Shown piece after piece: positions 1-10,764 of a stretch of DNA of 64,000 nucleotides. The DNA is taken from contig OY992836.1 of assembly GCA_963921425.1 (NCBI GenBank), positions 13,347,614-13,411,613 on the forward strand, in the 5' to 3' direction. The notes under the pieces are model-generated. The model was not told where the DNA came from. It saw only the letters and a program-made list of their open reading frames with translations, and did no database searches. The translations under genes were made by a program, and so were the position numbers. This DNA comes from Dryas octopetala (lineage: Eukaryota; Streptophyta; Magnoliopsida; Rosales; Rosaceae). Within the stretch, counting starts at the first letter, position 1. The number at the start of each line of letters is the position of its first letter.

Positions 1-280
1 ATTCCATTGCCAGGCTTAGAAGGTGCAAAAGTCTTTTTATCCACCCAACCCTTGAAAACCCTCCCAAAGCCTCCCTCACCAAGCACTGCGTCTGGCCTGA
101 AATTCCTAGTAGTAACCTTCAACTCTGCAAAACTGAAAACTCTTAAGTTGGTTTTCTCCAAAATTTCCCCATCGGTCTGTGACTTGTCCATTCTTGTGCT
201 TGCTGCCTCCAAAACAATACTTATTTCTGTGCTGCTGCTGGTGTTTGAAACTCTGTTTCTGTTGTCATTTTCTGAAGTCC
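1..280 (-). pseudogene. Receptor-like cytoplasmic kinase exon, left copy, cut by window edge
   Basis: On the minus strand this stretch is open and closely matches the first visible exon of the kinase at 12387-15035 (same serine-rich segment, then the N-lobe start with a GEGGFG glycine loop). It runs off the left edge of the window, so the lysine-bearing strand and the catalytic lobe are not seen. The exon begins after an AG acceptor at 281-282, in the same place as in the other copy, and no first exon carrying a usual N-terminal myristoylation signal is found upstream. It is the left member of a duplicated block (kinase exon, RPW8 linker relic, RPW8 exon) that reappears at 14700-16904. Whether the rest of the gene survives outside the window cannot be judged. 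Confidence 0.7.
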
Positions 281-458
281 CTAGAGAATGGCACAAGGTA
301 TGCATAAATCATATATGAATTTTGATGATCCTTAAAAAGAAAGAAAGATACAGGGATGAGGAAGAACCAATGCGAGAGAGAAGGGTGCATGATCCTTAGA
401 AAGCACTGCTATATTTTTGGTCCTTAAAAGTAAATGGAATGAGAATGAGAACAGAATG

Positions 459-645
459 ACCACACCACCATTTAATTTCAATTTGATTTTGTACCACACT
501 ACTCCCTTCAATTTGCATGATCCCCACCTCTGTAATATTCCTTGTTCCCTTCACCTTTACATCCAATCCAACTGTAGGCGATGAAGGAATGGGTAATGCA
601 CACAACTCTTTAGTTTGAATTTGATTTTGTACATCACACATCAAC
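459..645 (-). pseudogene. RPW8-NLR linker relic
   Basis: The minus strand encodes two imperfect copies of the linker that joins RPW8 to NB-ARC in the NLR genes of this cluster (VVQNQI-type and PTVGLD-type motifs). The RPW8 helical domain that precedes this linker in the homologous piece at 15201-15834 is missing here, so this is a deletion derivative of that exon. The flanking 700-840 matches 16050-16180, which ties it to the same duplication unit. No functional product is expected. Confidence 0.55.
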
Positions 646-1153
646 AGAGCATTATACATGAAAAATGATGTTTGGAAAAAATTAATGTCATTTACAACCC
701 AAGAAACCAATACATCATGAGACTCAAAACCAATTAAGCAATAAGAAAAGCACCTAAAAACCTTTTCAAGACCAGCCCCTCCGACAAATTCTATTGGCAC
801 CATTGCCATTTTACAACACCCAGCGCCATAATAAAACAATAATATTATTTTTGATGCACAAAATTTGTTAAGCCATCAACAAGGATCATCAAACTATAAA
901 TTAACAATCGGACACGTGACGTAGTGATTCACCACAATCATATTTTATTCGGGCTACATCCACTTTGATTGTTTTTTGTTTCACTATGAACAGTAGAGAA
1001 TACACATGAAAATAGGAAGCATTATAAGCCTGTTTCTTATTAAAGAGGTGCAGTTGATCGAGGGCCCTATTTAATTATAATAGATAAGAGGGATCATCAC
1101 CTTTACAATTACCCAACATAAGTTATAACAAAACTAGTCGTTTCTAAAAAATT

Positions 1154-1825
1154 TTAGTCAACGAATGATGTAACAGGGGATGCAGTCAGAATATGTTTAT
1201 AGTTCGAAGGCCAATATAGAATTTTAGAAAGCAATTTCCAAGAAAAAATTAAGTCACCTTGTTCCCCGCCATTCCCTTCATTTGGCTCGGTCATCGTCTC
1301 TGTATTTCTTCCTGAAGCCGAGGTCTCCATCACACCCTCTTCTTTCTGCTGCAGTAACTTCTCTATATTTAACAGCATTCTCTTCACTTCATTAAGATCT
1401 TTGTGGGTATTCCTTTCGGCTTTCCGTGACAGCTCCAATAGCTCCTTCACATCCCTTGCTTCCTGCAACTTAAGATTTTCTAACAGTCTTCTGAGAGCTC
1501 TATCCAAGTCAACAATTTGGTCGCTGTAAAAGCTTATGCTGCAGTAGTTCCACTTCCACAGACTAGAATTCGACAACTTCTCAACGAGCTTTGCCCCCTC
1601 CTCCATTCTTCTTTCAAGATCTTCTATTTCTTCATTTGGAAGACCCAATTCCACGTTATACACTCCTATCTGTTGGATGGCCGTGGCACGTAATCTTGTT
1701 AAAGACTCTAGTGTGAATTTGAGATCTTTGAGGAGGCATTTAAAGGTCGAAGTCTCCACCAACGCCTTCTTGACGCCATCATACAACAGTGTAAATATTG
1801 CTCCTCCGATCAACTCCTGTGCCAT
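1154..1825 (-). CDS. RPW8-domain exon without NB-ARC (left copy)
   Basis: From an ATG at 1825 the frame starts MAQELIGGA and continues as a helical RPW8-type domain (about residues 1-150), then a charged coiled segment with repeated E/K/L and a Gly-Glu-rich tail. RPW8 domains form the N-terminal four-helix signalling module of helper NLRs and of RPW8 resistance proteins. A phase-1 GT donor (exon end 1258) sits at the same place as in the sister exon at 16340-16904; without splicing the frame runs on to a stop at 1154. No P-loop or NB-ARC follows on this strand; the next sequence downstream is the linker relic and the kinase exon. It is either an orphan exon of a truncated NLR or the first exon of a chimeric gene. 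The frame is clean, but expression is unproven. Confidence 0.6.
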   Translation of the reverse strand: MAQELIGGAIFTLLYDGVKKALVETSTFKCLLKDLKFTLESLTRLRATAIQQIGVYNVELGLPNEEIEDLERRMEEGAKLVEKLSNSSLWKWNYCSISFYSDQIVDLDRALRRLLENLKLQEARDVKELLELSRKAERNTHKDLNEVKRMLLNIEKLLQQKEEGVMETSASGRNTETMTEPNEGNGGEQGDLIFSWKLLSKILYWPSNYKHILTASPVTSFVD

Positions 1826-2725
1826 AATTACAACAACACCCAACCCCAAAATCAGAAAACTGGCTTTCTTTTCAGAGACTCAGAGCAGTATCTTGGCATA
1901 TTAGAAAATGTGGAAAAAAGTGAGAGACTCTTGATATATATAAATCTGGAATCCAATAACATTAATTAGTGTCATCTGGAACCCAAGAAAAGAACCAATC
2001 AAGAGATCTACTCAAAACCAAGCAATAATAATACAAAGGTACTGATCAATTTTCTCTTTGTTAGTGATCGGACAAGACCCAAAAGTTGAACAAGAATGAT
2101 ATCTATTCGGATTTTTTATAATGAGAAGACTGGAGACTCTTGTTGTTTGCGAGAATTTCTGAATTTTAGCATATAATATTCATGAGGGAAGCACCAATGA
2201 AATATCCGAGTGGCGCCCACCATTGAATGATTGATTCTGGTCCATTAAAAGTTTTGTTTTTTATAAAGAGAAGGAAGAAGGAAAGAGTTGTACAAATTGA
2301 AGTGATGATGCCTAGAAATTGGAATGGAACCACCCTGCATCTTTCTTTCCAATAATTTCCATTGACCAAAAGCACCCATAACCCATTAATGTTTCTGAGA
2401 GAGATTTGGAAGACTATTTTTGTTTTTGGTAAGTAAACAAGTATATTAACCAAAGGAGGCAAAAGCCCAATACAAGCAAATACTAGAGAAAAAGACTGTT
2501 CTTTTTCATGGATTTTTTTTTAGTGCTGCTATTTATATACCTTTTTTTTTTTGGCATCCTTTTTTCCTACACACTCCTTACCATCAATCAATTCATTTGT
2601 TTTTGAGAAATGGCATTAACTCTTGCTTATATACAATAAACAGGGTTGTATAGATGATATATAACCAAATGACTCCAAGACTCGAAACAATCAAAAACCA
2701 AACTTAAGAAAGGCCGGAGACTAAG

Positions 2726-3150
2726 TGAGGTGTATTGTATATGAATTTTAAAAAAATTTTATGGAGTTTAAAAGTCATGTGGTATTCAATTAAGACTTTA
2801 AAAAAATCCGTAAAAATCTATATGTATTCAATTAAGAATTTTAAGGAGTCTATAAAAGTCATGTGGTATTTAATTAAGACTTTTAAAGACTTTTAAAAAG
2901 TTTGTAAAAATCTATGTGTACTTAAAAAGTCATTGACTTTTATAGAATTTATTTAATGATATATTTTAATAGACTTTGAAAGACTTTATGTGTATTTCAA
3001 TGTCATTATAAATCTGACTTTTCCCCTGCGGATTTCTAAGGATTTTTATCGATTTTGTAGAACTCTGTAAAAATCTATAAATTTTGCAAAAGTCTGTCAG
3101 TTAAAAAAAGTCTACAAAAGTCTTTATAAATCTATATACACTACACCCCC
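2726..3150. repeat. MITE-like AT-rich element
   Basis: A 425-bp AT-rich segment is bounded by near-matching inverted ends (GGTGTATTGTATATG on the left; the reverse complement of the right end reads GGTGTAGTGTATATA) and by direct repeats CTAAG at 2721-2725 and 3151-3155. Inside, short modules such as GTATTCAATTAAGACTTT and AAAAATCTATRTGTA recur several times. No coding capacity. The superfamily cannot be assigned; a 5-bp duplication is unusual for plant MITEs, so the exact ends may be a few bases off. A degraded relative lies at 28752-28934. Confidence 0.5.
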
Positions 3151-3418
3151 CTAAGCTCCAACATAATTTTTTTCAGTAAAACAATACTCTTGACTAAGTT
3201 TCAAGCATCAATCTAACTTTTTCCAACCAACTGATATCTTGGGAGATGGGTACACTCGTGCTTTCATCAACTCAATCAGCTTTCACATTTTTGCATAATA
3301 TCGACAAATCGGTAGACATAATAAGATAACTTACATAATCATTGAACTGTCGAGCAGCTGCTTGAACTTCCTCAATACTAGACATAGTCACAAACCCAAA
3401 CCCTTTGCTTCAGCACCG

Positions 3419-3700
3419 GAGAGAGGAGGCCAGGGAGGGTCGGCGAGGGGCTTGGCTCGGAGGGCCAGGGTTGTCTCCAGAGAGAAAAGCCAGAGAGAGG
3501 AGAAAGAAGTCGGAGAGGGGAGAGAGAAGCTGAAGATGGAGGAGAGAACAGAGAAGATAGGCTAGGCTGGGAGGGTCGGCGCAGGGCAGGGTTGTCGCCG
3601 GAGAGAAAAGCTAGACGGAGGATAGAGAAGCCGGAAAGGGGAAAGAGAAGCTGAAGATGGAGAAGAGAACATGGAAGAGAAGAGAGATGAGGTGTGTAAA
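3419..3700. repeat. Purine-rich imperfect tandem duplication
   Basis: Two copies of a roughly 130-140-bp purine-rich unit follow each other. Each contains GGGAGGGTCGGCG, AGGGTTGTC, GGAGAGAAAAGC and ends near AGAGAAGCTGAAGATGGAG. An open frame crosses it by chance because the sequence lacks T-rich stops. From 3700 to about 4440 I see no gene. Confidence 0.6.
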
Positions 3701-4487
3701 TGAGTTGTCATTTAGATCTTTTCACATTGGGGCTTTAAGGTAAATTCATTAATTAAGTTATTGAGGGTGTGCAAAAAGAAAAAAAATTGTGTAAATAGCA
3801 GCATTTTTTTTTTTAACTAAGCAAATTGGCTTAGAGTATTTTTATAATTTAAATAATTACTGTCCCAATTTAAATTATACCAATTTAGTAACTATTTAAA
3901 TTATAAAAATACTCTATACCAATTTGCTCAAATAATAACAATTAATAATTAATTGCTGTCAAATACCAATCAACTTCATCTTCCAGCCCCTGGTCCCGTC
4001 ACGTGACTTCCCAACAACAGCTTCACCCAAAGACAATTTCGATCTTGGGCTTCAGAGAGCCAGCTTACTATCCCCCTTCAAATCCTTTGGTATTTTCCTG
4101 TAAATTTGATGAAATCCGGGGACCAATTACTTCGTTCAATGCTTGGAGCCAAGAAGGGTCTTTTCCGAACGAAAATTAGAAGAATGAATTAAATGTTCTC
4201 TAGAATTCGGGTTGGGATCATATATATGCATACTTTAGCTACTAATTAAACCTGGATAACCGGCCAATTAAGCATATATTCCAAAAGTGAAGAGAAAACA
4301 AAGTGATGGCTGCCACTTCGTAGAATGCACGAAAGGTGTTTTGGAAAATTCTTCCTTCAAGTCTTCAACAACAACATTTGGGTGCGTTGCTTTGTTTTCA
4401 CTTCTCTTGAGCAAACATTTGTTTCTTTGCATATATTGAGAAAATTCTATTGAGAAAAAAAAAAGTGGCGGGTGATGAGATCTGCAC

Positions 4488-4523
4488 CGTTCGACGGCCG
4501 AGAGATGCGTGGCTCGAGTCCAT
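4488..4523 (-). other. Possible captured first coding exon (12 codons)
   Basis: On the minus strand an ATG at 4523 opens the short peptide MDSSHASLGRRT, followed at once by a GT donor (GTGCAG) and T-rich, intron-like sequence. Upstream on the same strand, once the Ty3 insertion is removed, come a (CT)n leader, a TATA box and two GGCCCA motifs at 10045-10076. The whole arrangement looks like promoter, 5' leader and first exon of a housekeeping-type gene, without any recognisable second exon. The peptide resembles the N-terminus of plant coiled-coil proteins that I remember only loosely, so no name is given. It lies in a block (about 2415-10215) absent from the homologous unit around 17345-17425. 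Confidence 0.35.
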
Positions 4524-4607
4524 GGCAGAGCGAAGACGACGAGCTGCGGAGGACGGTTTCCCTCTCTGTCTTCTACAGCCTCTGCACGGCGTCTCTCTGT
4601 GAATCTG

Positions 4608-4894
4608 TGTTAGACCCCTTTCAACCTTGACCTAAATATGCAAAGGAAATGAAGAAGAAGGAGAAGATGGAAGGAAGAGCTGGAGTCACGAAGACTCCAG
4701 AGGATATTCCATTGATACTTTCTATTTAATCACTGCTTACAAGGAAAGAGCTGTTGGCCTATATACTTGTGTTAACAAACAATTTACCCCAGCCTAGGCT
4801 GCCAGCTAGCAGTTACAATCAATTTAAAAGATAAAACAGTAAAATAGTAAATGTGACTATAAGTTGTGATTAAGCAAATCATAGCTTCGTAACA
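4608..4894 (-). repeat. 3' LTR of the Ty3 element
   Basis: 287 bp, TG at 4608 and CA at 4893-4894. It is 98% identical to 9457-9743, with five transitions. A purine-rich tract (AAGGGGAGGG on the minus strand) abuts it on the inner side. Confidence 0.95.
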
Positions 4895-4934
4895 ATTACC
4901 CTCCCCTTAACATAAATCTTGTTCTCAAGGTTGT

Positions 4935-6314
4935 TCAAAACTGAAAATCAGGAAACCGGCTGATGAAGTCATCATAATCTTCCCAAGTTGCATCTTCTGC
5001 ACTAAGCCCCTTCCAGTGAACAAGTAATTGAGTACCTGCAGCATTTCCCTTCTTGTAAATCCTTCTCTGTAACACAGCTTCAGGGGTTTCATGTAGAGTT
5101 CCATCTTCTGTAATGCATGGAAGTGTAGCAATTGGGGTCACAGCTGTACCAAGATGTTTCTTCAAACAACTGACATGAAAAACAGGATGTATCTTGGTTC
5201 CTACAGGCAATTTCAGCTTGTATGCTACCTTCCCAATCCTCTCAATGACTTCATAAGGCCCATAGAACTTTGGGTGTAACTTGTGGAAAGAATGAGAAGT
5301 CAGAGATTGTAGTTGATAAGGAACCAACCTCAAATAAACAAAATCACCCACACTGAATTCTCTCTCAGTTCTGTGTTTGTTAGCTTGAGTCTCCATCCTT
5401 TCTTGAGCCACTTTCAGATTTGTCTTGAGCATGGATATGATCTTGTCCCTCTCCATGAGTGTCTGTTCCACCAAATCCAACCTTGCAGACCCAACTTTAT
5501 AAGAATTAACATGTGGTGGTGGATATCCATAGACCAACTCAAATGGTGTTGCTTTTGCAGATGTATGGAAGGCAGTGTTATAGCTCCATTCTGCCCAAGC
5601 TAACCATTGGACCCATTTTTTAGGTTGATATCCTGCAAAACACCTCAAATAGGTTTCAAGGCATCTATTCACTACCTCAGTTTGCCCATCACTTTGAGGG
5701 TGATAACCTGAGCTCATGTTCAATTTAGAACCCTGCAATTTGAATAATTCCTTCCAAAAAGCACTCACAAATATAGGGTCTCTATCACTCACAATAGAAG
5801 ATGGCATTCCATGGAGCTCGAAAATGTGATTAATGAAGACTTGAGCTACTATGACAACTGTGATTGGATGAGCCAAAGCAACAAAATGTGCATATTTTGT
5901 CAATCAGTCTACCACCACTAGAATTACTGATTTACCTTTGCATAATGGCAATTCAACTACAAAATCCATGCTTATATCAGTCCAAACTTGGGTTGGAATT
6001 GGTAAAGGTTGTAACAAACCTGGAGGTGCTATAGTTTCATACTTGTTTTGCTGGCATACTGAGCATTCTGCAACCCATTTTCTGATATCTTTTTTCATTC
6101 CCTGCCAATAAAAACCTCTATTTATTCTTTGATAGGTTTTGAGTACCCCAGGATGACCTGCTGTGGGAGTAGCATGGTGTTCTTCAAAAATTTTAACCCT
6201 CCATGTTGATGTTGGACTGAGGACAATTCTGGATTGATACTTGAGAAACCCATTATCCATCTGAAATTTTCGCAATTTAGACTGCTGATAACTACTTGCA
6301 TCTACTGCAGCCAA
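4935..6314 (-). pseudogene. Ty3 integrase with chromodomain, one in-frame stop
   Basis: Reading leftwards from 6314: the zinc-binding HHCC module (H-H then CSVCQQNK), then the DDE catalytic core (VWTDISMDFV, later SDRDPIF and the glutamate in DGQTEVVNR), then a C-terminal SH3-like part and a chromodomain ending VHWKG, ATWE, FPDF. Integrase inserts the cDNA, and the chromodomain is thought to guide it to marked chromatin. A TGA at 5901-5903 splits the core right after the VVVD motif, and another TGA at 6315-6317 separates it from the RNase H part. Both read as C-to-T changes of arginine codons, as expected for decay of methylated CpG, which is inference. Confidence 0.88.
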
Positions 6315-6317
6315 TTC

Positions 6318-7928
6318 TCACAACTTGTTAATTATCCATTCATCCTGCTCCACATGTCTTCTCAGTTCATCCAACCATCCAAAGTAAGGGTAAGAGATTG
6401 ATGTACATTCAAATTGACTATCCAGGGGAGTTTCTGCAAGTTGTTCAGCACCATGAACTCTGGAGAGAGCATCTGCAACAACATTTTCAGTACCATGCTT
6501 GTATTGTATCTCATAATCAAACCCAAGCAACTTAGCCACCCACTTCTGTTGGAATGGAGTGTTAGCCCTTTGATTCAAAAAGAACTTCAAACTGTTGTGA
6601 TCAGTTTTAATCACAAAATGTCTTCCTTGTAGATATCCTTGCCATTTTCTCACTGCATGCACAATAGCAATGAGTTCTCTTTCATATGTTGACAATGCTT
6701 GATTCCTAGGACCCAGAGATTGGCTTGTAAAAGCTATTGGTCTTCCCCTTTGTTGTAAGACTGCCCCAATTCCATTCCCTGAAGCATCACACTCAATTTC
6801 AAAGGGTAAATTGAAATCTGGTAAAGCTAGAACTTGTGGTGATACCATGATATTCTTCAGATGTTGAAAGGCTTCAATTGCAGCATCAGTCCAAAGAAAC
6901 CCTTCCTTCTTGGTTAATTGATATAGGGGCTGGCAAATCTTACCATAACCAGGTACAAATTTTCTGCAGTAACCTGTTAGCCCCAAGAATCCCCTTAACT
7001 CCTTGACTGTTGTGGGAATAGGCCAATCCACAATGGCTTGCAGCTTTGATGGGTCAACTGCCACTCCCTCTCTAGAAACAATGTGGCCCAGATATTCCAC
7101 TTTACTTTGACCAAAAGCACATTTTTGCTTTTTAACAAAAAGTTGATTCTGTTGGAGTATTTGCAAAGCCTGCCGCAAATGAGACAAGTGTTCTTCCCAA
7201 CTCCTGCTAAAAATCAATATATCATCAAAAAAAAGTAATATGAACTTTCTCAAAAATGGTCTAAACACATCATTCATAAGGTTTTGGAAGGATGCAGGTG
7301 CATTGGTTAGCCCAAATGGCATAACCAAGAACTCATAGTGGCCTTTATGCGTTCTAAAGGCTGTTTTCTCCACATCTGCAGGATCCATCCTAATTTGGTG
7401 GTAACCCGATCTCAAATCCAGCTTAGTAAAATACTTAGCACCATGCAATTCAACCAATAAGTCATCAATCAATGGTATGGGGTACTTATCTTTAATAGTG
7501 ACTTGATTAAGCTCCCTGTAATCCATGCACATTCGCCAAGTTCCTTCTTTCTTTTTGACCAACAACACAGGAGACGAGAAAGAACTGTGACTTGCCCGTA
7601 TAAACCCTGAACTCAACAACTCTTGTACTGCTTTCTCAATTTCAGTTTTCTGTAGTGGGCCATAGTGATAGGGTCTGATGCTAGGTGGTTTAGCTCCTGG
7701 AATGAGTGGAATCTTGTGATCATGGGGTCTGTTTGGTGGTAGGGTAGTTGGGCTTTGAAAGACATCATCGAATTCTGACAAAACTTCTTGTAATTCCTCC
7801 AACTGCTTGGTGTTCAAATCACATGCTTCAATTTTATCGGCTGCCATAGAATAAAGCAAGATTTCGAAACTTGAAGTATGCAAAATTCTCTCAAGTTGTT
7901 GCTGAGTTGCTTCTTGTACCAAAGGTGC
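6318..7928 (-). pseudogene. Ty3 reverse transcriptase and RNase H
   Basis: A frame of more than 530 codons. It has the RT palm motifs (MCMDYRELN, KLDLRSGYHQI, FLVMPFGLTNAP, active site FFDDILIFS), then an RNase H domain (ECDASGNGIGAVL, STYERELIAIV, KTDHNSLKFF) and the DALSRV-type tether. RT copies the element RNA into DNA, and RNase H removes the RNA strand. The domain is intact in itself. It is separated from the protease part by a TAA at 7929-7931 in the same frame, and from integrase by a TGA at 6315-6317. Length and order match Ty3 elements. Confidence 0.92.
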
Positions 7929-9385
7929 TTAAGGTTGAGTGCTTTCTATCTTATATTTTACTGCTCCCACGCTAAATTCCATAGTCAGAAGCTGGAAATC
8001 CCATAACACAGGGCTTACTGAGGATAACCATTGCACACCTAGGACCACATCACAACCCCCAAGAGGTAAGACAAAAAGACTTGAGTCACACACATAATCA
8101 CTCATAGAAAGAGTGGTGTTCAAACACCCTTTACTCTTAACTTTACCCCTATCGGCTATCAACACCTCAAACTCAATAGTGGGGTTCAACTTCCAGTCAA
8201 GCTTTTTGATCAACGGACCATCACAAAGTTGTGAGTACTTCCAGAATCCAAAAGAATAGTTACAGGGCAATTTCCAATGAAACCTGCAACTTTCATGGTT
8301 CTGATAGACTTCGTGGCTGATGTACCATAAAATGCACACTCACTAAGCTCCATTTGTTGTAATTCCCCAGAGGAATCAACCACAGTTTCTTCATTTGTTA
8401 ACTCTTGATCCTCCATCTCCCAATTCACATCTAGAACCAATAGTTGTTTCTGATTATATCTATGATCCTGTGTATATTTTTCTTCACAGTAAAAACAAAG
8501 GCCCTTAGACTTCTTCAATTGGACTTCTTCTGGTGTCAATTTTTTGAACATGGGTAACCCAGCAGGCTTAATAGTATTATTGGGTGGTGGTAAGATGGCT
8601 AATGGCTTTGCAGCAGAGCCAGAACTTGGAATTGGTGAGGGTTTAACTACAGGCTTAAGTTCACTCAACTTAGCATCAATTTGAGCAGCCAGAGCAATTG
8701 CCTCATTAACAGTCGAAGAACGCATCAACTTGACATCAAATTTTAATTCTTTCTTTAAGCCTCCCAAAAAACAACTCTTAAGTAAAATAGGTCCAACTTC
8801 TCTAGTACGATTTGCCAATCGGTGAAATTCAGTAACATAATCCTTGAGAGTACCTGTTTGCTTCAATTTGAAGAGAGCCTTGGCACTATCATCAAATTCT
8901 GATGGCCCAAATTCTCTGCAAAAGGCACGAGTGAAATCCTCCCAACGTGGTGTCGTCGCTAGGCAATCCATCCAACGAAACCACTGTAGTGCTTCGTTCT
9001 CGAGATGAAAAGAGACGGTGACCACTTTTTGATGCTCAGGCGTGTTGTAGAGAGAAAAATATTGCTCTGCTCTGTAGATCCAAGCTAATGGATCATCCCT
9101 ATCGAAAAACGAGGAAAACCGATCCGATGTGGCCATGGTTGACGCTGCGCTCCTCCCCCCCCCTCCATCAGGACGACGGCGACGATAATAGCCACCATCA
9201 GCGTTCTCCGCTGTATCTTCAGCGTTCGATCCACCCCCTCCCCCTAGAGCAAGGTCATGGCGGAGCTGGTTAAAATACACACGGAGTTGTGTATCAACGG
9301 TGGCTGGAAGGAAATCCCTCAAAGATTGAAGGTCAGTAGTGAAAGCGGTGATGGAAGTTTCGACGGCGGTCAGACAGGTATCCAT
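7929..9385 (-). pseudogene. Ty3 gag and protease, frameshifted
   Basis: An ATG at 9385 opens a gag of about 290 residues with the typical retrotransposon capsid stretch (WIYRAEQYFSLY, WEDFTRAF, LKDYVTEFHRLA). The nucleocapsid zinc knuckle is damaged: CFYCEEKY...HRY has tyrosine where the last cysteine should be. The aspartic protease follows (LLDSGSTHNFV). The frame breaks just behind the protease active site, near 8213-8230, where a one-base loss is the simplest explanation, and resumes in another frame to a TAA at 7929-7931. Confidence 0.85.
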
Positions 9386-9440
9386 TTGCTTCGCGCGGGT
9401 GAGTTAGCGGGGCATACACAGGAAGGGAACAAGGATTAAA

Positions 9441-9455
9441 TGGCTCTGATACCAA
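9441..9455 (-). other. Primer-binding site of the Ty3 element
   Basis: Read on the minus strand next to the 5' LTR, TGGTATCAGAGCCA matches the common plant retrotransposon site complementary to the 3' end of initiator methionine tRNA. Confidence 0.85.
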
Positions 9456-9456
9456 A

Positions 9457-9743
9457 TGTTAGACCCCTTTCAACCTTGACCTGAATATGCAGAGGAAATG
9501 AAAAAGAAGGAGAAGATGGAAGGAAGAGCTGGAGTCACGAAGACTCCAGAGGATATTCCATTGATACTTTCTATTTAATCACTGCTTACAAGGAAAGAGC
9601 TGTTGGCCTATATACTTGCGTTAACAAACAATTTACCCCAGCCTAGGCTGCCAGCTAGCAGTTACAATCAATTTAAAAGATAAAACAGTAAAATAGTAAA
9701 TGTGACTATAAGTTGTGATTAAGCAAATCACAGCTTCGTAACA
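9457..9743 (-). repeat. 5' LTR of the Ty3 element
   Basis: 287 bp, matching 4608-4894 except for five transitions, followed by the target duplication ATCTG at 9744-9748. Confidence 0.95.
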
Positions 9744-9865
9744 ATCTGTGATTGTTTTACGGAGCTCGTGCCCAGTTCGATCGGGTCGTTGCCGAGGCTC
9801 AGCAGCTTGAGGAATCGTTCATAGTCCCTTGCGCGAAAGGTGGAGAGGGGAGGAGAGGGAAAGAA

Positions 9866-9872
9866 ACAGAGA

Positions 9873-9938
<66 letters not shown>
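9866..9938. repeat. (GA)n microsatellite
   Basis: A run of more than 30 GA units with a few interruptions at its left end. On the minus strand it is a (CT)n leader between the putative promoter at 10045-10076 and the short exon at 4488-4523. Apparent Ser-Leu or Arg-Glu repeat proteins across it are translation artefacts. Confidence 0.95.
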
Positions 9939-9941
<3 letters not shown>

Positions 9942-10044
9942 GGGAGGCCGGCTGTAGACCACCGCGTCGTCCCCTGAGCCAGGACCGGCTGGGTACCGGG
10001 TTTTTGCAACCAGATCCCTTTATCTTGGTGGTGAAGTTAAGGGC

Positions 10045-10076
10045 CTTTATATAGGCCTCCAATGGGCCAATGGGCC
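10045..10076 (-). promoter_or_regulatory. Putative promoter: TATA box with two site II motifs
   Basis: On the minus strand two GGCCCA motifs (10063-10068 and 10071-10076) stand just upstream of CTATATAAAG (10045-10054). Paired TGGGCC/GGCCCA motifs are typical of promoters of housekeeping genes in plants. Downstream come the CT-rich leader and, beyond the Ty3 insertion, the ATG at 4523. Confidence 0.45.
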
Positions 10077-10218
10077 AATGTGCATATGGGTTTCTTCTCT
10101 TGGGAGCTTTTCATGTTTCTTTAATCATCAGATCTCATGGACTAGGCCATGGGTCTTCCTCTTCGAACTCTTCAATGTGGGGCCCAAATGGCTAGGCAAA
10201 AAAACGGTACAAACAACA

Positions 10219-10450
10219 TGCATCTGAAATCTGGATGGATCAACACTTGCTAAAAGCTTGAACAAGGTTACACCACTTACACATGAATAAGTAGTTTCTC
10301 TAATTAGCAGGTTTTTTAGATTTAAGCTTGTTCAATATGTTATTCCTGTAGAAGTATTTAATGTGTGGATCGAACAAGATGGGCCTCCTTGGTTATTTTA
10401 TGTTATTCCTAACGATAAACATGTAATTTCCATGACATTGATATCTGGCT
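10219..10450. repeat. Duplicated downstream segment of an NLR unit
   Basis: This stretch matches 17425-17630 with many small differences (shared landmarks: ACACATGAATAA, GGGCCTCCTTGGTTAT, TAATTTCCATGACATTGATATC). It shows that the sequence left of about 2415 and right of about 10215 was once continuous, as it still is around 17345-17430. Confidence 0.7.
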
Positions 10451-10717
10451 TTTTCATAAAAAGAAAAAGTTGGTGAGTTATTGTCATCATGTATATTTTT
10501 TGTGCAAGAGTAGTCCCTACCTCCTCTGTCTTTATTGACGCATAAATTCAAATCTTCTTATAAACACGTAATTTTAATTGATTAGTATAAAATTAGCATA
10601 CAAAGGACTAGCAGAGAATTCAGATCCAAAAAAAAGAAAGTTGGGGGAAAAGAATGAAGCCAAATCACAGACATTGCTCCAACATTTACTCAGGAAAGAA
10701 AGCTTCAAGATTGTAGC

Positions 10718-10760
10718 TTAATTTGGGAGCCAATTTAGGCTAAATTCGTCTTTGATCACC
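10718..10760 (-). pseudogene. Relic of an NLR last exon
   Basis: The minus strand reads KDEFSLNWLPN followed by TAA, which aligns with the C-terminus of NLR copies C and D (KDNINLDWLPKVRF and stop). The flanking phrase TTGCTCCAACATTTA is also shared with the 3' ends of B, C and D. The gene body is gone; sequence resembling the 5' flank of the NLR genes (TTTTGCCCACAGCGGGCTGCTCT) appears again near 11520. Confidence 0.5.
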
Positions 10761-10764
10761 TTAT

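Larger units (their letters stand above)
4608..9743 (-). mobile_element. Ty3/Gypsy LTR retrotransposon with chromodomain integrase, disabled
   Basis: A complete element is bounded by two 287-bp LTRs and by the 5-bp target duplication ATCTG (4603-4607 and 9744-9748). It reads on the minus strand: 5' LTR 9457-9743, primer-binding site at 9441-9455, gag-protease, RT-RNase H, integrase with a C-terminal chromodomain, polypurine tract next to 4895, 3' LTR 4608-4894. The gene order RT-RH-IN and the chromodomain place it in the chromovirus-type Ty3 group. The two LTRs differ at five positions, all transitions, so the insertion is fairly recent. Three in-frame stops and one frameshift break the polyprotein, so it cannot move by itself now. 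Confidence 0.93.

Noticed and set aside
2166-2462. Membrane-like 98-codon frame on the minus strand
   Set aside because: The matching segment in the right-hand copy (17143-17424) is frame-disrupted, and only the LRR relic part there is meaningful; the hydrophobic stretch comes from T-rich flank sequence.
3362-3565. Arg/Glu-rich 67-codon frame
   Set aside because: It falls in a purine-rich tandem repeat and has no start context or homologous partner in the second repeat unit.
9728-10062. Open frames with long Ser-Leu or Arg-Glu repeats on both strands
   Set aside because: They are translations of the (GA)n microsatellite; the composition alone keeps the frames open.
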